From: Alligator mississippiensis
Taxonomy: Eukaryota > Chordata > Crocodylia > Alligatoridae
Assembly (NCBI RefSeq): GCF_030867095.1
Contig: NC_081829.1
Location: forward strand, 45,505,036 to 45,569,035
Direction of reading: 5' to 3'
DNA length: 64,000 nucleotides
The notes beneath the pieces are model-generated. The model saw only the letters and a program-made list of their open reading frames with translations. It made no database searches and was not told the origin of the DNA. Each line of letters opens with the position of its first letter. The stretch's first letter is position 1. Made by a program: the position numbers and the translations under genes. This document shows positions 1-9,830 of the stretch, piece by piece.

Positions 1-535
1 TCCCTTTGTATTCGGCCTTGGTGAGGCTGCAGCTGTAGAACTGCGTCAAGTTTTGGACTCCACAATTCAAAAGGGATGTGAAGAAGCTTGAGAGGGTGCA
101 GAGAAGAGTCATGCGCATGATCAGAGGTCAGAAAAACAGACCTTATGGGGAGAGGCTGAGAGCCATGGGACTCTTCAGCCTGGAAAAGCGTAGGCTCAAG
201 GGTGACCTGGTGGCCACCTATAAGTTTATCGGGGTGCCCATCAGGATCTGGGGGAGTGTCTGCTCACCAGAGTGCCCCAAGGGATGACAAGATCAAATGG
301 TCACAAACTGCACCATGACTGATTCAGGCTGTACGTGAGAAAGAACTTCTTTACTGTCCAAGCCCCTGAGGTTTGGAATAGACTGCTGCCGAAGTTGGTT
401 CAAGCACCCACTTTGAATGCCTTTGAGACACATTTGGATGCTTATCTTGCTGGGATCCTCTGATCCCTGCTGACTTCCTGCCCCTGGGGCAGGGGACTGG
501 ACTCGAAGATCCTCTGGGGTCCCATCCAGCCCAAA
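1..535 (+). mobile_element. CR1 LINE, 3' end of reverse-transcriptase ORF plus 3' UTR (enters from outside window)
   Basis: This is the C-terminal end of a CR1 retrotransposon polyprotein and its short 3' tail. The stretch around 70-250 reads KLERVQRRVMRMIRGQ, then LRAMGLFSLEKRR. The same block occurs in the larger CR1 copy at 47.9-49.5 kb on the other strand, so both belong to one CR1 subfamily. The frame breaks near 225-290, where downstream CR1 residues continue in other frames, so the copy is dead. The end near 535 carries the family-type tail 'cccatccagcc' followed by 'atgtctatgaaat', similar to the octamer-like CR1 terminus. The 5' part lies outside the window. Confidence 0.85.
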
Positions 536-659
536 TGTCTATGAAATCTATTTCAGTACATCAACTTCACCACAATTCTAAAAATGGAGAAATTAAGAAT
601 TAAGATATTTTAAACAAATCTCTGAAAACCAGGAAATTAAATAACATAGGAAATGTCAT

Positions 660-2450
660 ATGGGGTCAGAGCTATGGTCCATCCAGTCCAGTATCTTGTC
701 TCTGACAGTGGCAAGGAGAGCATTATAGGGAGAGCATTGATCCAGATAGCTTTAGAGTTATCTATCCTGTTCTCTGCCTCTACAACTTCCTGTTGCAATG
801 AATTCCATTAGTTAACTACATGCTGTGTAACAAAGTACTTTCTCTTGTTAGTTTTAAACCTGTTTCCTACTAATTTCAGTGGGTTTCCTCTAGTTCTAGT
901 ATTCTGTAACTTGGTGAATAACAGTTCCCTACTCACTTTGTCCATAACATTCATGATTTTATAGACCTCTATCACATCTCCCCTTGGCCTTCTCCTTTCC
1001 AAATTGAAATGTATTAGCCATGTTAGTGTCTCTTAGTATGGCAGCTCTCCATACCCCGATGATCTTGGTTGTCCTTCTTTGTACCTTTTCTAATCCTACT
1101 ACATCTTCTTCAAGAGGCAGAGACCAGGATTGCACATAATATTTAGGATGCAGGAGTTGCTGAGGCCTCACCAGGGAGTGGGACATGGAGCGTGGCTCCC
1201 CCTTCCCGATCGGTGGCATGGCCAGAGTGGAGCCCATTGGGAGGGGGGTATGGGCTGTCTGCTCTGGTCTTGGTTCTTCCTTCCCTGCTGCCCTCCCCCA
1301 TGGACTTCCATGGCCCAGAAGGAAATACCCAGCACAGCAGGGCAGAACAGGGCCAGGCAGGGAAGCTCGGTGTCATCACTGGGAGCCCCATGCTGCCTTG
1401 GTGAGGCACCCCCGCCCACCCGGCAGCAGCAGGGGTGGCGACACAAAGATGTACCACTCGCTGCTGCCAGGTAGGCAGGTGGTGCCTCACCATGGCAGTC
1501 CGGGGCTTGTAGCAGCAGCACTGAGCTTCCCCACCCCACTCTGCCCTGCTGCACTGGGTCCCACCCACTGGGCCTTGGAGGCTCCAGGGGGAGCAAGCAA
1601 GGTGGGGAGCCCAAGCCTGCAGCAGACAGAGCACCCCAGCCATCACCCCACACACAAATATGGGGGACACATTGCTCCAGGCACATTGCTCCCCATGCCC
1701 CCCTGGATTGCATGCATAATTGGGGAGCCAGCCCCCTGCTACCACCCAGACAAGTCATCCACAGCCCCATCCCACTCTCTGCCTGGGCCCTGCAGTTGCA
1801 CATGGCCCCCTGGCCCCAGTTCTCCCCATCTCTCTCCCTCCCTCACTATGAGAGCCTCAATTCCCTGCCCAGCCCCATCCCCGACTTACCTGGGGGGCTG
1901 ACTCTAAGATCTATTTCCTTATCTATTTCCTGATTCTGAACACCTAGCTCAAAATCCAGCACTGTATAATTGAGGTTGTTTTCCCCCTGTGCATTCCCTT
2001 ACACTTGTCATCATTGAAGTTCATTTGCCATTTTTTTGTCCATGCACTTAACTTGTGCAGCTCCTTTCTTGCAGCTTGGATTCAACTACCTGGAATAATT
2101 TAGTATCATCTGCAAAGATTTCACTGTGTAGCCTTATTTCCAGGTCATTGATGAAAGTGTTGAAAAAAACTGGACTTAGCATAGATCCTTGTAAGGTCCC
2201 TTAGCACAGAACCCACTGTTGATGTCCCTCCTTCCTGAAAAGTAACCAACTAGCCATGCCCTTTGCTTCCTATGTTTAACCAGTCTCAATTCATGAAAGA
2301 ACCTTCCCTCCAATCATGTGGCAACAGTTTTATTAAAAGCTTTTGTTGAAGGACTTTAATCAAAAGTTTGTAAAAAACCCAAATATATTATGTCAACTGG
2401 ATCCTACCCTCTACCCCCTTGGATATCATGGTGTCACATATGTCTATTTT
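660..2450 (-). mobile_element. Old CR1-type LINE, minus strand, interrupted by a GC-rich insert
   Basis: On the plus strand this reads as the reverse complement of a CR1 3' UTR and reverse-transcriptase region. The 3' end is at about 660 ('ggtccatccagtccag'). It is followed by the conserved block near 965-1010 ('cctctatcacatctcccc') and, after the insert, RT-region sequence at about 1905-2450 ('cagtctcaattcatg'). No long frame survives and the copy is much more diverged than those at 1-535 and 47.9 kb, so it is an older insertion. The CR1 homology stops near 1165 ('gaggcctcaccaggga') and resumes near 1905, so about 740 bp is foreign. Confidence 0.7.
1165..1905. repeat. GC-rich insert inside the old CR1
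   Basis: This block is about 740 bp and very rich in C and G, whereas the CR1 halves on both sides are AT-richer. Its left and right edges coincide with the break in CR1 homology. It contains overlapping long open frames on both strands, which GC-rich DNA gives by chance; none has a recognisable domain. I see no clear terminal inverted repeat. It resembles in composition the GC-rich cores of the hAT-like elements elsewhere in the window, so it may be a nested non-autonomous transposon, but that is inference. Confidence 0.4.
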
Positions 2451-3200
2451 TTTTTTAACGGAAGAATTTGAGATTGTGTTTTGGTTTAAAAAAGAAAAAA
2501 AAAGAAAAGAGAAAAGGAAAGGAAAACAAAAGAATGAATTCAACAATTCCAGGCCTGCAAAGTGACAACAAGCAAAAACCCACAAATGTTTTTAATAAAT
2601 TCTATCATCTGCAAAAATCTATTCAAACATTACAGAATCCCCTATCTCATGTATTACAAGCCTAAAGAAGACCTCATCATTTACAACACAGCAGAATTCT
2701 TACAAGTTGCAAAGCAGACTTTTCAAATTCTGCATGAGGCAAACTATAAAATATGCACTTTTGATACTGTTCAACTATTCAGCTATGTTAATCACTTCCA
2801 CATATACATCAAAAGTCCTTGTGCAAAGTGTGGTGCCTATGTGGGAGTTTCAAAGGACTCTCAAATCAAACCAGATTTCACAAGAATGTTTTCAGAGGAC
2901 AACCAGCATGCCACATTTCAACTTTCAACCCATTTCTACACTAGGATTCTTTAAAAAGTGACCCTTTTTTAAATAATGAGGAAAGTATTTTTCTTTAAGC
3001 GTTCACATCAAAACAGGCTGAAGTAATTTGCTCCATTTTTTTTCAAAAAAATAACCCAAACAACCACAGAGCAGAGTGTGGTTGTATTATTGCAACCTGA
3101 ACTGTGAAAGTTCCAGAATACTCAGGTTGACCAAATACAAGGTTAGAATGCAAATGCTCATGGAGTGATATCTGCTGTTCCTTTCATAATATCTATTCTA
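2451..3200. other. AT-rich unannotated stretch
   Basis: An A-rich run with GAAAA interruptions lies near 2487-2530. The 130-codon frame at 2562-2954 has no recognisable domain or codon-use signal, and I treat it as chance. I see nothing else. Confidence 0.3.
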
Positions 3201-3980
3201 TGATTTATAGGAAAGAGAGAGATGAATTTTGTACACCCAATCTAGGTTTTGCACAAGTCATCCTGGAAGCGAATGACAAATCAAGGTTACTAACCTGTAA
3301 TTGAAGTTCTTCTAGACAGAGAGATACTGCTTAGATGGCATGTCTACATGAGATGCTATGCTGATGTAGCATCTGCAGGCATGAACCATGATGCCACTGT
3401 GCAGAAGCTTGTTGCCTAGGCTGTCCAGTCTGTGGCTGCCCCTGTGGGCAGCCCATGCCACAATCCAACCCAGCTCAGAGCAGCACAGAGTAGCACAGCA
3501 GGAGGAGGAGCCACTGCTGGAAGCAAAGGGAGTGAAGCAGCATCTGGGTGGCTGCAGCTGCACTGGGAGCAGCCCTGCCAGAAGATGTGCATGCTGGCCA
3601 TGGCCAGGCCAGCAGACACAGGCTGGAGTGTGGCACGGGCTGCCTCAGGCAGGGATCAAGTCCATGCAGAGCACCACAGGGACAACCACAGACCACACCA
3701 CCTGGGCGAGCTCTGCTACATGTGTCCCCTGCCCCCTCCACCTGCTTCTGATCAGTGGGGAGATGAAAATCATGCTTTTAAATATGGTGCTGTTTTTGCT
3801 TCCTAGCCAGTCAGCAACAGACAGTGGGGATGCCAGGGGCCCTCAACCAATCAGCAATGAGTGGCAAAAATAATGCCATATATCAAACTGCAGTTTTTGC
3901 TTCCCCACTGGTCAGGAGCAAGCGGTGAGCAGCAGGGTCCCTCCACCAAACAGTGGGGGGGGGGGGGCACATAGGAGAAC
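3201..3980. repeat. GC-rich repeat-like block, unclassified
   Basis: The AT-rich context changes abruptly to GC-rich sequence at about 3350 and back after the G run at 3955-3967. The phrase 'tgtctacatgagatgc' at the left resembles ends seen in short non-autonomous transposons of this window, but no matching inverted end was found. Open frames on both strands are composition artefacts. The stretch from here to about 5330 shows no gene or recognisable repeat. Confidence 0.3.
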
Positions 3981-5339
3981 TTTCAAGATTAACGGAGTCG
4001 CTGAGCAGCCTACCCCTGCTATGAATTTGGTAGGTCTCTAATTATCATATTACTGTATCTGTGGAAATGTTCTTTTCAAACAAATCATAAATATCTCAAT
4101 ACCCAGAGATATTTTGACAAAATGGATATTAGAATGGCAGTTAGCAGTTCACTGAGGCCCCTGGGGGCTTGCCTGTACTGCTTCAGTGATGGTACCTGGG
4201 AAGGTTAAATACACTCTGCCCCTTCCCTGTCCACCCAAGTCTGAAGGAAGGTGTGCTCCAGACCTAGAAGTTCACCAGTGAGGCAGTACCACACTGATCT
4301 CACTGTGCCTACTCCTAAGCTCAAGGGCTGCAAGTGGCATAGAGAAATGAGCCTATAGCAGCCTAGTGGACCTCCACAGTCTAGAATATGCCTTCTGACT
4401 TGGGTAAGTGAGGTATGCTTAATCCCCCAGTGTTGGAAGCTGCCATTGGAACAATACAGCCAAGCCTTAAAACTGCTCAAATAGCAGTGTTCCCATGACA
4501 TTGAGCCACAGACTAGCATTAATTAATCCCCTGCCCAAAAACATACATAACAGTGAAACCCTTCTGAAGATACTCATTGTTTCTTTAAATCTGTGGCCAG
4601 AACCTAGACTGGAAGAGTCTATTTTCTTCTTCTAAAAAATTTTGCGGTTCTATTTTTTTCTTGTAAAAAATTTTGGTAGTGTAAAAAATAACTGATAAGA
4701 ATCAAGCTGCATGCTCTTACCACTGTTTGAGCACCATTGTCCTCCATTAACTCACACCACTCATGACTCCAATGACTCGTTAACATGAAGATGCTCCAGG
4801 TATAATCTTGTGTCCATTCCACTAGCTAGCATCAACAAAAGCATATAAAATAAAGATTCCATTTGTTACCTCCTGGGGTATAGGATGCTTGAAAAACTGG
4901 GATCTGATTTTCTGTCAACATAAATTGAATCCACCAATAATATAACCGGTATATATAAATCCTATCATTTTTTAGATTTCAAACTCTGTCATGAGGGTGG
5001 AAAACCAAGAGAGACAGGGATAGATTTTGGTCCTCATTCTGGACTTTAGAATAAATCTTAGATGCAAAATCTAATGCTTTTAATTGACTCTGTATTATCC
5101 TGCAATTGGAAGAATACTGATAGAATTCATTAGATTTTGCATTAATACCATTTTGAAAACAACCTAATCACCAGCCAGTGAAAATGTTCCATCTAACAGA
5201 AAGGTTTCATCGTCATCTTAGATGGATTGATTTATTGTGCATCCATTATGGTCTCAGTCAGTTAGTGAGATACCATACAAAGTTAACAAGCTCAAAAACA
5301 TTAAAAATCAATCCTTAATCAAAGTAAAGGCTAGGAATG

Positions 5340-7085
5340 GCATTAGAAGCCAAAGCACAAAGAAGTGTTAATGTTACCTGCATAACTCTCTTCTGTGGGG
5401 GATGGAAACATCCATCTGCTGGCCTGACCTGTTGTCTTGGGAAGTCTGCTGCTTGTCTGCAGCCTGGATCTGAGATGTCACAAAGGGATTACCAAGACTC
5501 ATCTGGACCTTTAACTACTACCCCACACTGCTCATCCATGTGAGCACCAATGGCATTGCCAGGAGAGATCCTGAGCAGATCACAAGTGACGACAGGGCTT
5601 TGGGTGCAAGGGTAAAGGTAACAGGGGTTCAGGTGGTATTTTTCTCAATCCTTCCAGTTAAGGGGAAGGGCCTAGGGAGGAGCAGATGCATCCTGCAGAT
5701 CAATGCATGACTGTGCAAGTGGTGTTGCGAGCATGGCTTTGGCTTCTTCAATCATGGGATGTTGTACAAACAAGCAGGATTATTAGGAAGAGATGGGATC
5801 CACCTGATGAAGGGAAGGATGTGCATCTTCAGACCGGTTTCCTAACCTGTGCTTAAACTACATTTGTCAGGGGATGGAGGCCAAAGCCCTAAGGTAAGTG
5901 GGTGACCTGGAGGAAGCATAAGCAGAAAGGGGCAACAAATGAGAAATTATGACAATCAGCTAGTTACCTCATATGTCTGTACACAAATGCATATGGATCC
6001 TGGGAAACAAGCAGGCAGAACTGAAAGTCCTGGCACAGTCAAGGAACTATGATGTGATTGGAATAACAGATATTTGGTGGGATAGCTCTCATGATTGTAG
6101 CACTGTCATGGATAGGTATAAACTGTTCAGAAAGAACAGACAGGGGGAAAAAGAAGAAGTTGCACTTTATGTAAAAATGCTGTATGATTGCTCAAAACCC
6201 CAGTATAAAACTGGAGACAGGCTTGTTGAAAGTCTCTGGGTTAGGGTCGAAGAGGAAAACAATAAGGGTGATATTATGGCCGGGTCTGCTATAGACCACT
6301 AGCCCAGGAGGATGAGGTAAATGAGGCTTGTTTCATACTAGTCCAAGTTACCTGTTCACAGGCCCTGGTTCTCATGGGGGACTTCAGTCACCCTGACATC
6401 TGCTGGGAAGGCAATGCAGAGGCAGGAAATCCAGGAAGTTTTGAAGAGTGTTGGGAACAACTTCCTGGTGGCAGAATGTATTAGTGGATGACAACTTGGG
6501 AAGCAGCAATCACAAGATAATTGAGTTCAGGATACTGAGGAAAAGGAAGGAAAGCAGCAGAATATAGTTCCTGGACTTCAGAAAAGCAGCAATTCACTCG
6601 GAACTGATGGACAGGATCTGCTGGGAGGTCAGTCTGAGTGGGAAAGGAGTCCAGGATAGCTAGTTGTATTTTAAAGAAACCTTACTGAGGGTGCAGGAAT
6701 GAACAATCCCAATGCAGAGGAAAACTAGCAAGTATGGCATAAGACCAGCTTGGCTTAGCAAGGAACTTTTCAGTGAACTAAAACACAAAAAGGAAGCTTA
6801 CAAGAAGTGGAAACTTGGACAAATGACTATGGAGGAGTATAAGAGTATTGACTGGGCATGCAGGGATGAACTGTGGAAATCCAAAGGACAGTTGATGTTG
6901 CAGCTAGCAAGGGAAGTGAAGGGTAATAAGAAGAGTTTCTACAAGTATGTCAGAAACCAGAGGAAGATCAGGGAAAGTGTGTTTCCATTACTGAATGGAG
7001 GAGGCAACCTAGTGATAGATGATACAGAAAAGCCTGGATTACTCAATTACTTTTTTATCTCAGTCTTCACAGGCAAGGTCAGGTA
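5340..7085 (+). mobile_element. CR1 LINE, 5' part (esterase ORF1, endonuclease, linker), truncated by gypsy LTR
   Basis: This is the upstream half of a CR1 element. Around 5529-5870 it reads LLIHVSTNGIARRDPEQI and later DGIH, which correspond to blocks III and V of the SGNH-hydrolase esterase carried by CR1 ORF1. A TGA at about 5706 breaks it. The AP-endonuclease domain follows at 5973-6420, with ITDIWWD and MGDFSHPDICW; usual CR1 copies have E and N at the second and fifth motif positions, so both are substituted. The 6712-7085 frame holds the endonuclease-RT linker, rich in Lys and Arg (HKKEAYKKWK, KKSFYKYVRNQRKIRE), and stops at FFISVFTGK. There RT sequence should begin, but a gypsy LTR starts instead. 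The RT half is not found downstream of the gypsy element. Confidence 0.8.
5529..5870 (+). pseudogene. SGNH/GDSL-type esterase domain of CR1 ORF1 (broken)
   Basis: The frame starting near 5529 gives LLIHVSTNGIARRDPEQI, then ILPVKGKGLGRSR, then, after an in-frame TGA, GFGFFNHGMLYKQAGLLGRDGIHL. In CR1 elements of reptiles this ORF1 domain belongs to the SGNH-hydrolase fold; the Asn-containing block III (here STNG) and the DGxH block V are its landmarks. The nonsense codon replaces what should be a Trp (TGG to TGA), so no functional esterase is made. Its role in retrotransposition (lipid-ester hydrolysis proposed for related elements) is family knowledge and not visible here. Confidence 0.65.
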
Positions 7086-7094
7086 CAGACTACT

Positions 7095-7764
7095 GCACCT
7101 GACAGATCCAGAGGGAGGATCCCAGGCGCAGGGGTTGATGCGGACCAAGCAACGACTGAACCCAGGTCCTGTAGCCCATCTTCATCAATACCTGGAGCTC
7201 CAAGCAGTGGCAGTGAGTCAGAAGGGAACAGAGCCACAGCGAGGGGAGAAGCCGCAGCTTCACGCTGAGACCCAGCGAGGCAACATGGGAGTCAAAGGGG
7301 GGTGGAGGCCACCCGCCCAGCCCCGGAAGAAGCTGGGACCCAGCACCCAAACTTATAGAAAAAGGGTTGTTAGGATAGAGGGTGGAGAAACGCCCAGATC
7401 CACACGCTGGCACTGAATGCGGCAGGAGAAATCAGGCGTTTCCCGTAACAAGCTGCTAATAAAATAAATACTGGTGGGAAGCTGAGACATTCCCCTACAC
7501 TTACTGCCCCAATTACGTTGGCGGGGATTGTTTTAGGAGCCCAGGGGTGATCCCGGAGATGACTGACAAACTGCTGCCCCGTCTGGGCTTTCCTGTAAGA
7601 GACAGAACAATAAAGTACCTAAATTGTAGTTTGACCAAGCGTGGACCTTTCACGGGTACTAACTAGGGTAACATCTCTTCCCTCCCTATTTCTTTAATTA
7701 GATCAAAGTCGTGGCAGATGAGAACCAAGTGATTTAGGTGGCACCCTGCGTGGACATGCAAACA
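7095..7764 (+). repeat. 5' LTR of gypsy element, truncated at its 5' end
   Basis: From about 7095 this aligns throughout with 11768-12436, with many substitutions (for example 'gagggaggatcccagg' in both). It ends in 'gcaaaca', matching 'gctaaca' at the 3' LTR end. The first roughly 200 bp of the 3' LTR, beginning TGTAACAAGG, have no counterpart; CR1 linker sequence is found there instead. 'acaataaag' near 7606 is a polyadenylation-type signal shared with the other LTR (near 12281). Confidence 0.85.
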
Positions 7765-7767
7765 AAG

Positions 7768-7785
7768 TGGTGCACTGGCCGGGAA
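7768..7785 (+). promoter_or_regulatory. Primer-binding site, complementary to tRNA-Gly 3' end
   Basis: The 18 bases TGGTGCACTGGCCGGGAA lie 3 nt after the 5' LTR. They are complementary to the 3' end of vertebrate tRNA-Gly(GCC) including CCA, with one mismatch by my recollection of that tRNA. This is where minus-strand DNA synthesis would be primed. The gag start codon follows at 7787. Confidence 0.7.
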
Positions 7786-7786
7786 C

Positions 7787-8670
7787 ATGGAGGGCAGGAT
7801 GGACACCATGGACTTACAGGAACCCACAGACTGGCAGCAAGAGCATAAAATTGCATTAAGGCTCATCCAGGGCCAGCAGGCTCAGCTGGAAGAGATGGTG
7901 AGGACACAGACCCAGGAGATGGAAGCAAGGATCCAACTGTGGGCCTGCCAACAAGACCTCTGCAAGAAAATTGAAATGCAACAGATGTCCATTGTAAGAG
8001 AAGGGGGCGGCCTGGGACTCCCTCGGATGTCAGTGGAGGATGACATAGAGGCCTACCTAGAGGCATTCGAGCGTGCAGCAATGACCGTGAAATGGGACCT
8101 GGGAAGCTGGGTGGCCAGGTTGGGGCCCTCCTTATTGGGCCAGCCCAAGCCGCTTACCGTGTCCTCAGTAGGGTACAGGCACGAGACTATGTGAAGGTGA
8201 AGTCAGCAATTTTATATCGACTAGAGATTTCGCTGGAGACATACCGGTGCAAATTCTGGGCCAAGAAGGGACCCAAGGGGGGATGGCCTTGATTGCTAGC
8301 ACAGGCCCTCTGGGACCTAGCTGAGCGATGGTTATGGCCAGAAGAGCACGCTATTCAAGGGATAGTGGATATGATAGTCCTAGAACAATTTCTTACAGAC
8401 CTCACAGGTAGCTCCCAGAGATGGGTCCAGCGCCATCAACCAAAGACAATGGAGGAGGCACTCCACCTAGCTGAAGACTACGCCACAGCTGAGGGGGATG
8501 GGGAAGCACCCAAGAAGGATTGAGTTGGCAGTCCCACCCTTGCCCCTCAACAGATCACCACTACACCTCCTAGACGGGGAGAGGTCATATGCAGGGAGGG
8601 ACGTGCAAGGGGCTACCGGGATGTGGTCTGTTACCAGTGTGGGGAGAAGGGCCATTTATCCCAGTTTTAT
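7787..8670 (+). pseudogene. gag of Gmr1-like gypsy: coiled N-terminus, SCAN-like capsid domain, degenerate zinc knuckle
   Basis: Structural polyprotein. The ATG at 7787 starts MEGRMDTMDLQ and a Gln/Glu-rich N-terminal stretch likely to form a coiled coil. The capsid part is split over frames: PRMSVEDDIEAYLEAFERA (8025-8080), then ARDYVKVKSAILYRLEIS (about 8180-8235), then, after a TGA, HAIQGIVDMIVLEQFL and WVQRHQPKTMEEALHLAEDY (about 8350-8480). These helices match the SCAN fold, which is known to derive from Gmr1-like gag. A zinc knuckle at 8629-8670 reads CYQCGEKGHLSQFY, i.e. CX2CX4HX4Y with the last Cys replaced by Tyr. At least two frameshifts and one stop make it non-functional. Confidence 0.75.
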
Positions 8671-8749
8671 CCGAGGTCATCCCATGGCCCCAGTCCCGTG
8701 GCTGAGACACACGATGAGAAAATGGATTGCAGCTTCGGACATCACTGAG

Positions 8750-9830
8750 GGAGGAGAGAGAGCCCAAATCCTGGTACCCCGGAGATACTGGGAGGGCTTG
8801 TTATGGGTCGCCCATACCCTGCCCATGGGAAGACACCTTGGGAGAGACAAGATGGAGGCTAGGCTCAAGCACAAGGTCTTCTGGCCTGGCATATATAAGA
8901 TGACAGAGAAATTTTGTGCGGAGTGTCCGGAATGCCAGAAGATGGGGAGTAAAACTGGCTAGAGCCCCCTTGATACCCATGCCCCTGATCAAATGACCGT
9001 TTGACCGTATTGCCTTGGACATAGCCGGGCCCTTCCCACGTAGCAGGGCGGGATACCAATTTATCCTTTTAATCATAGATTATGCCACTCAATTCCCCAA
9101 AGCTACACCACTGAGGTCTGTGACAGCACCAGTTATAGTAACCGCATTACTATGGTGGATTGCCTGGGTAGGGATACCCCAGGAAATCTTGACAGGCCAA
9201 GGGAAAAATTTTATGGCTAAGATTTTAAAGGGGGTCTGTTAGGTGCTGTCAGGTCAGTGTATCACCCCCAGACTGACATCCTGGTGGAGCGGTTCAACCG
9301 TACCCTAAAGGGAATGCTCAGGTCATGTATACAGGGGGATCCTCAGGAGTGGGATGCCCTGCTACCCCCGTTACTCTTCACTATAAGGGAGGCACCCCAG
9401 GCCTCAATGGGGTTCACCCCATTTGAATTACTTTATGGGCATAGCCCTCGAGGGTTACCTAATATGTGAAGAATGGACAGAAGCTGGAACAGACCCATCC
9501 CAAACCCAGGTGGTGGGGGACTTCTGATAGCGATTGCAGAAAGTGCAGGAAATAGCACAGAAACACCTCAGTCAATGCCAAAAGAAGCAAAAACAACAGT
9601 ACGACTCCCGAGCTACTGAGAGAGAACTTCAGGTAGGGGACTGGGTAGTGGTATTGCTCCCCGACAATACCCACAAGCTTATGGCCCGGTGGCAGGGCCC
9701 CTTTCTAGTGACGCGGCACACAGGTCCCATGAATTATGAAGTCCTATGAACAACACTGATGCAAAGAAGACTGATTTACTATATCAATCTACTACGGAAA
9801 TGGCACCAGGGAGATGGGTGGCTGGTAAAG
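8750..9830 (+). pseudogene. Integrase (zinc domain, DDE core, GPY/F module) located upstream of RT
   Basis: The integrase would insert the cDNA copy into the host chromosome. The HHCC zinc domain is at about 8800-8945: AHTLPMGRHLG, VFWPGIY, CPECQKM. The core at about 9000-9470 shows LDIAGPF (first Asp) and VERFNRTLKGM (Glu), but the second catalytic Asp is replaced: LTGQGKNFM instead of the family's TDQG. An in-frame TAG lies at 9240-9242. The C-terminal GPY/F module is at about 9600-9830: QVGDWVVVLLP, RWQGPFLVTRHTGP, then YYINLLRKWH after another stop. It is followed directly by the RT frame, which confirms the unusual order. Dead by stops and by loss of the catalytic Asp. Confidence 0.8.

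Noticed and set aside
1143..1901. Overlapping 200-240-codon frames on both strands
   Set aside because: They lie in one GC-rich insert, overlap each other on both strands and have no domain; stops are rare in GC-rich DNA.
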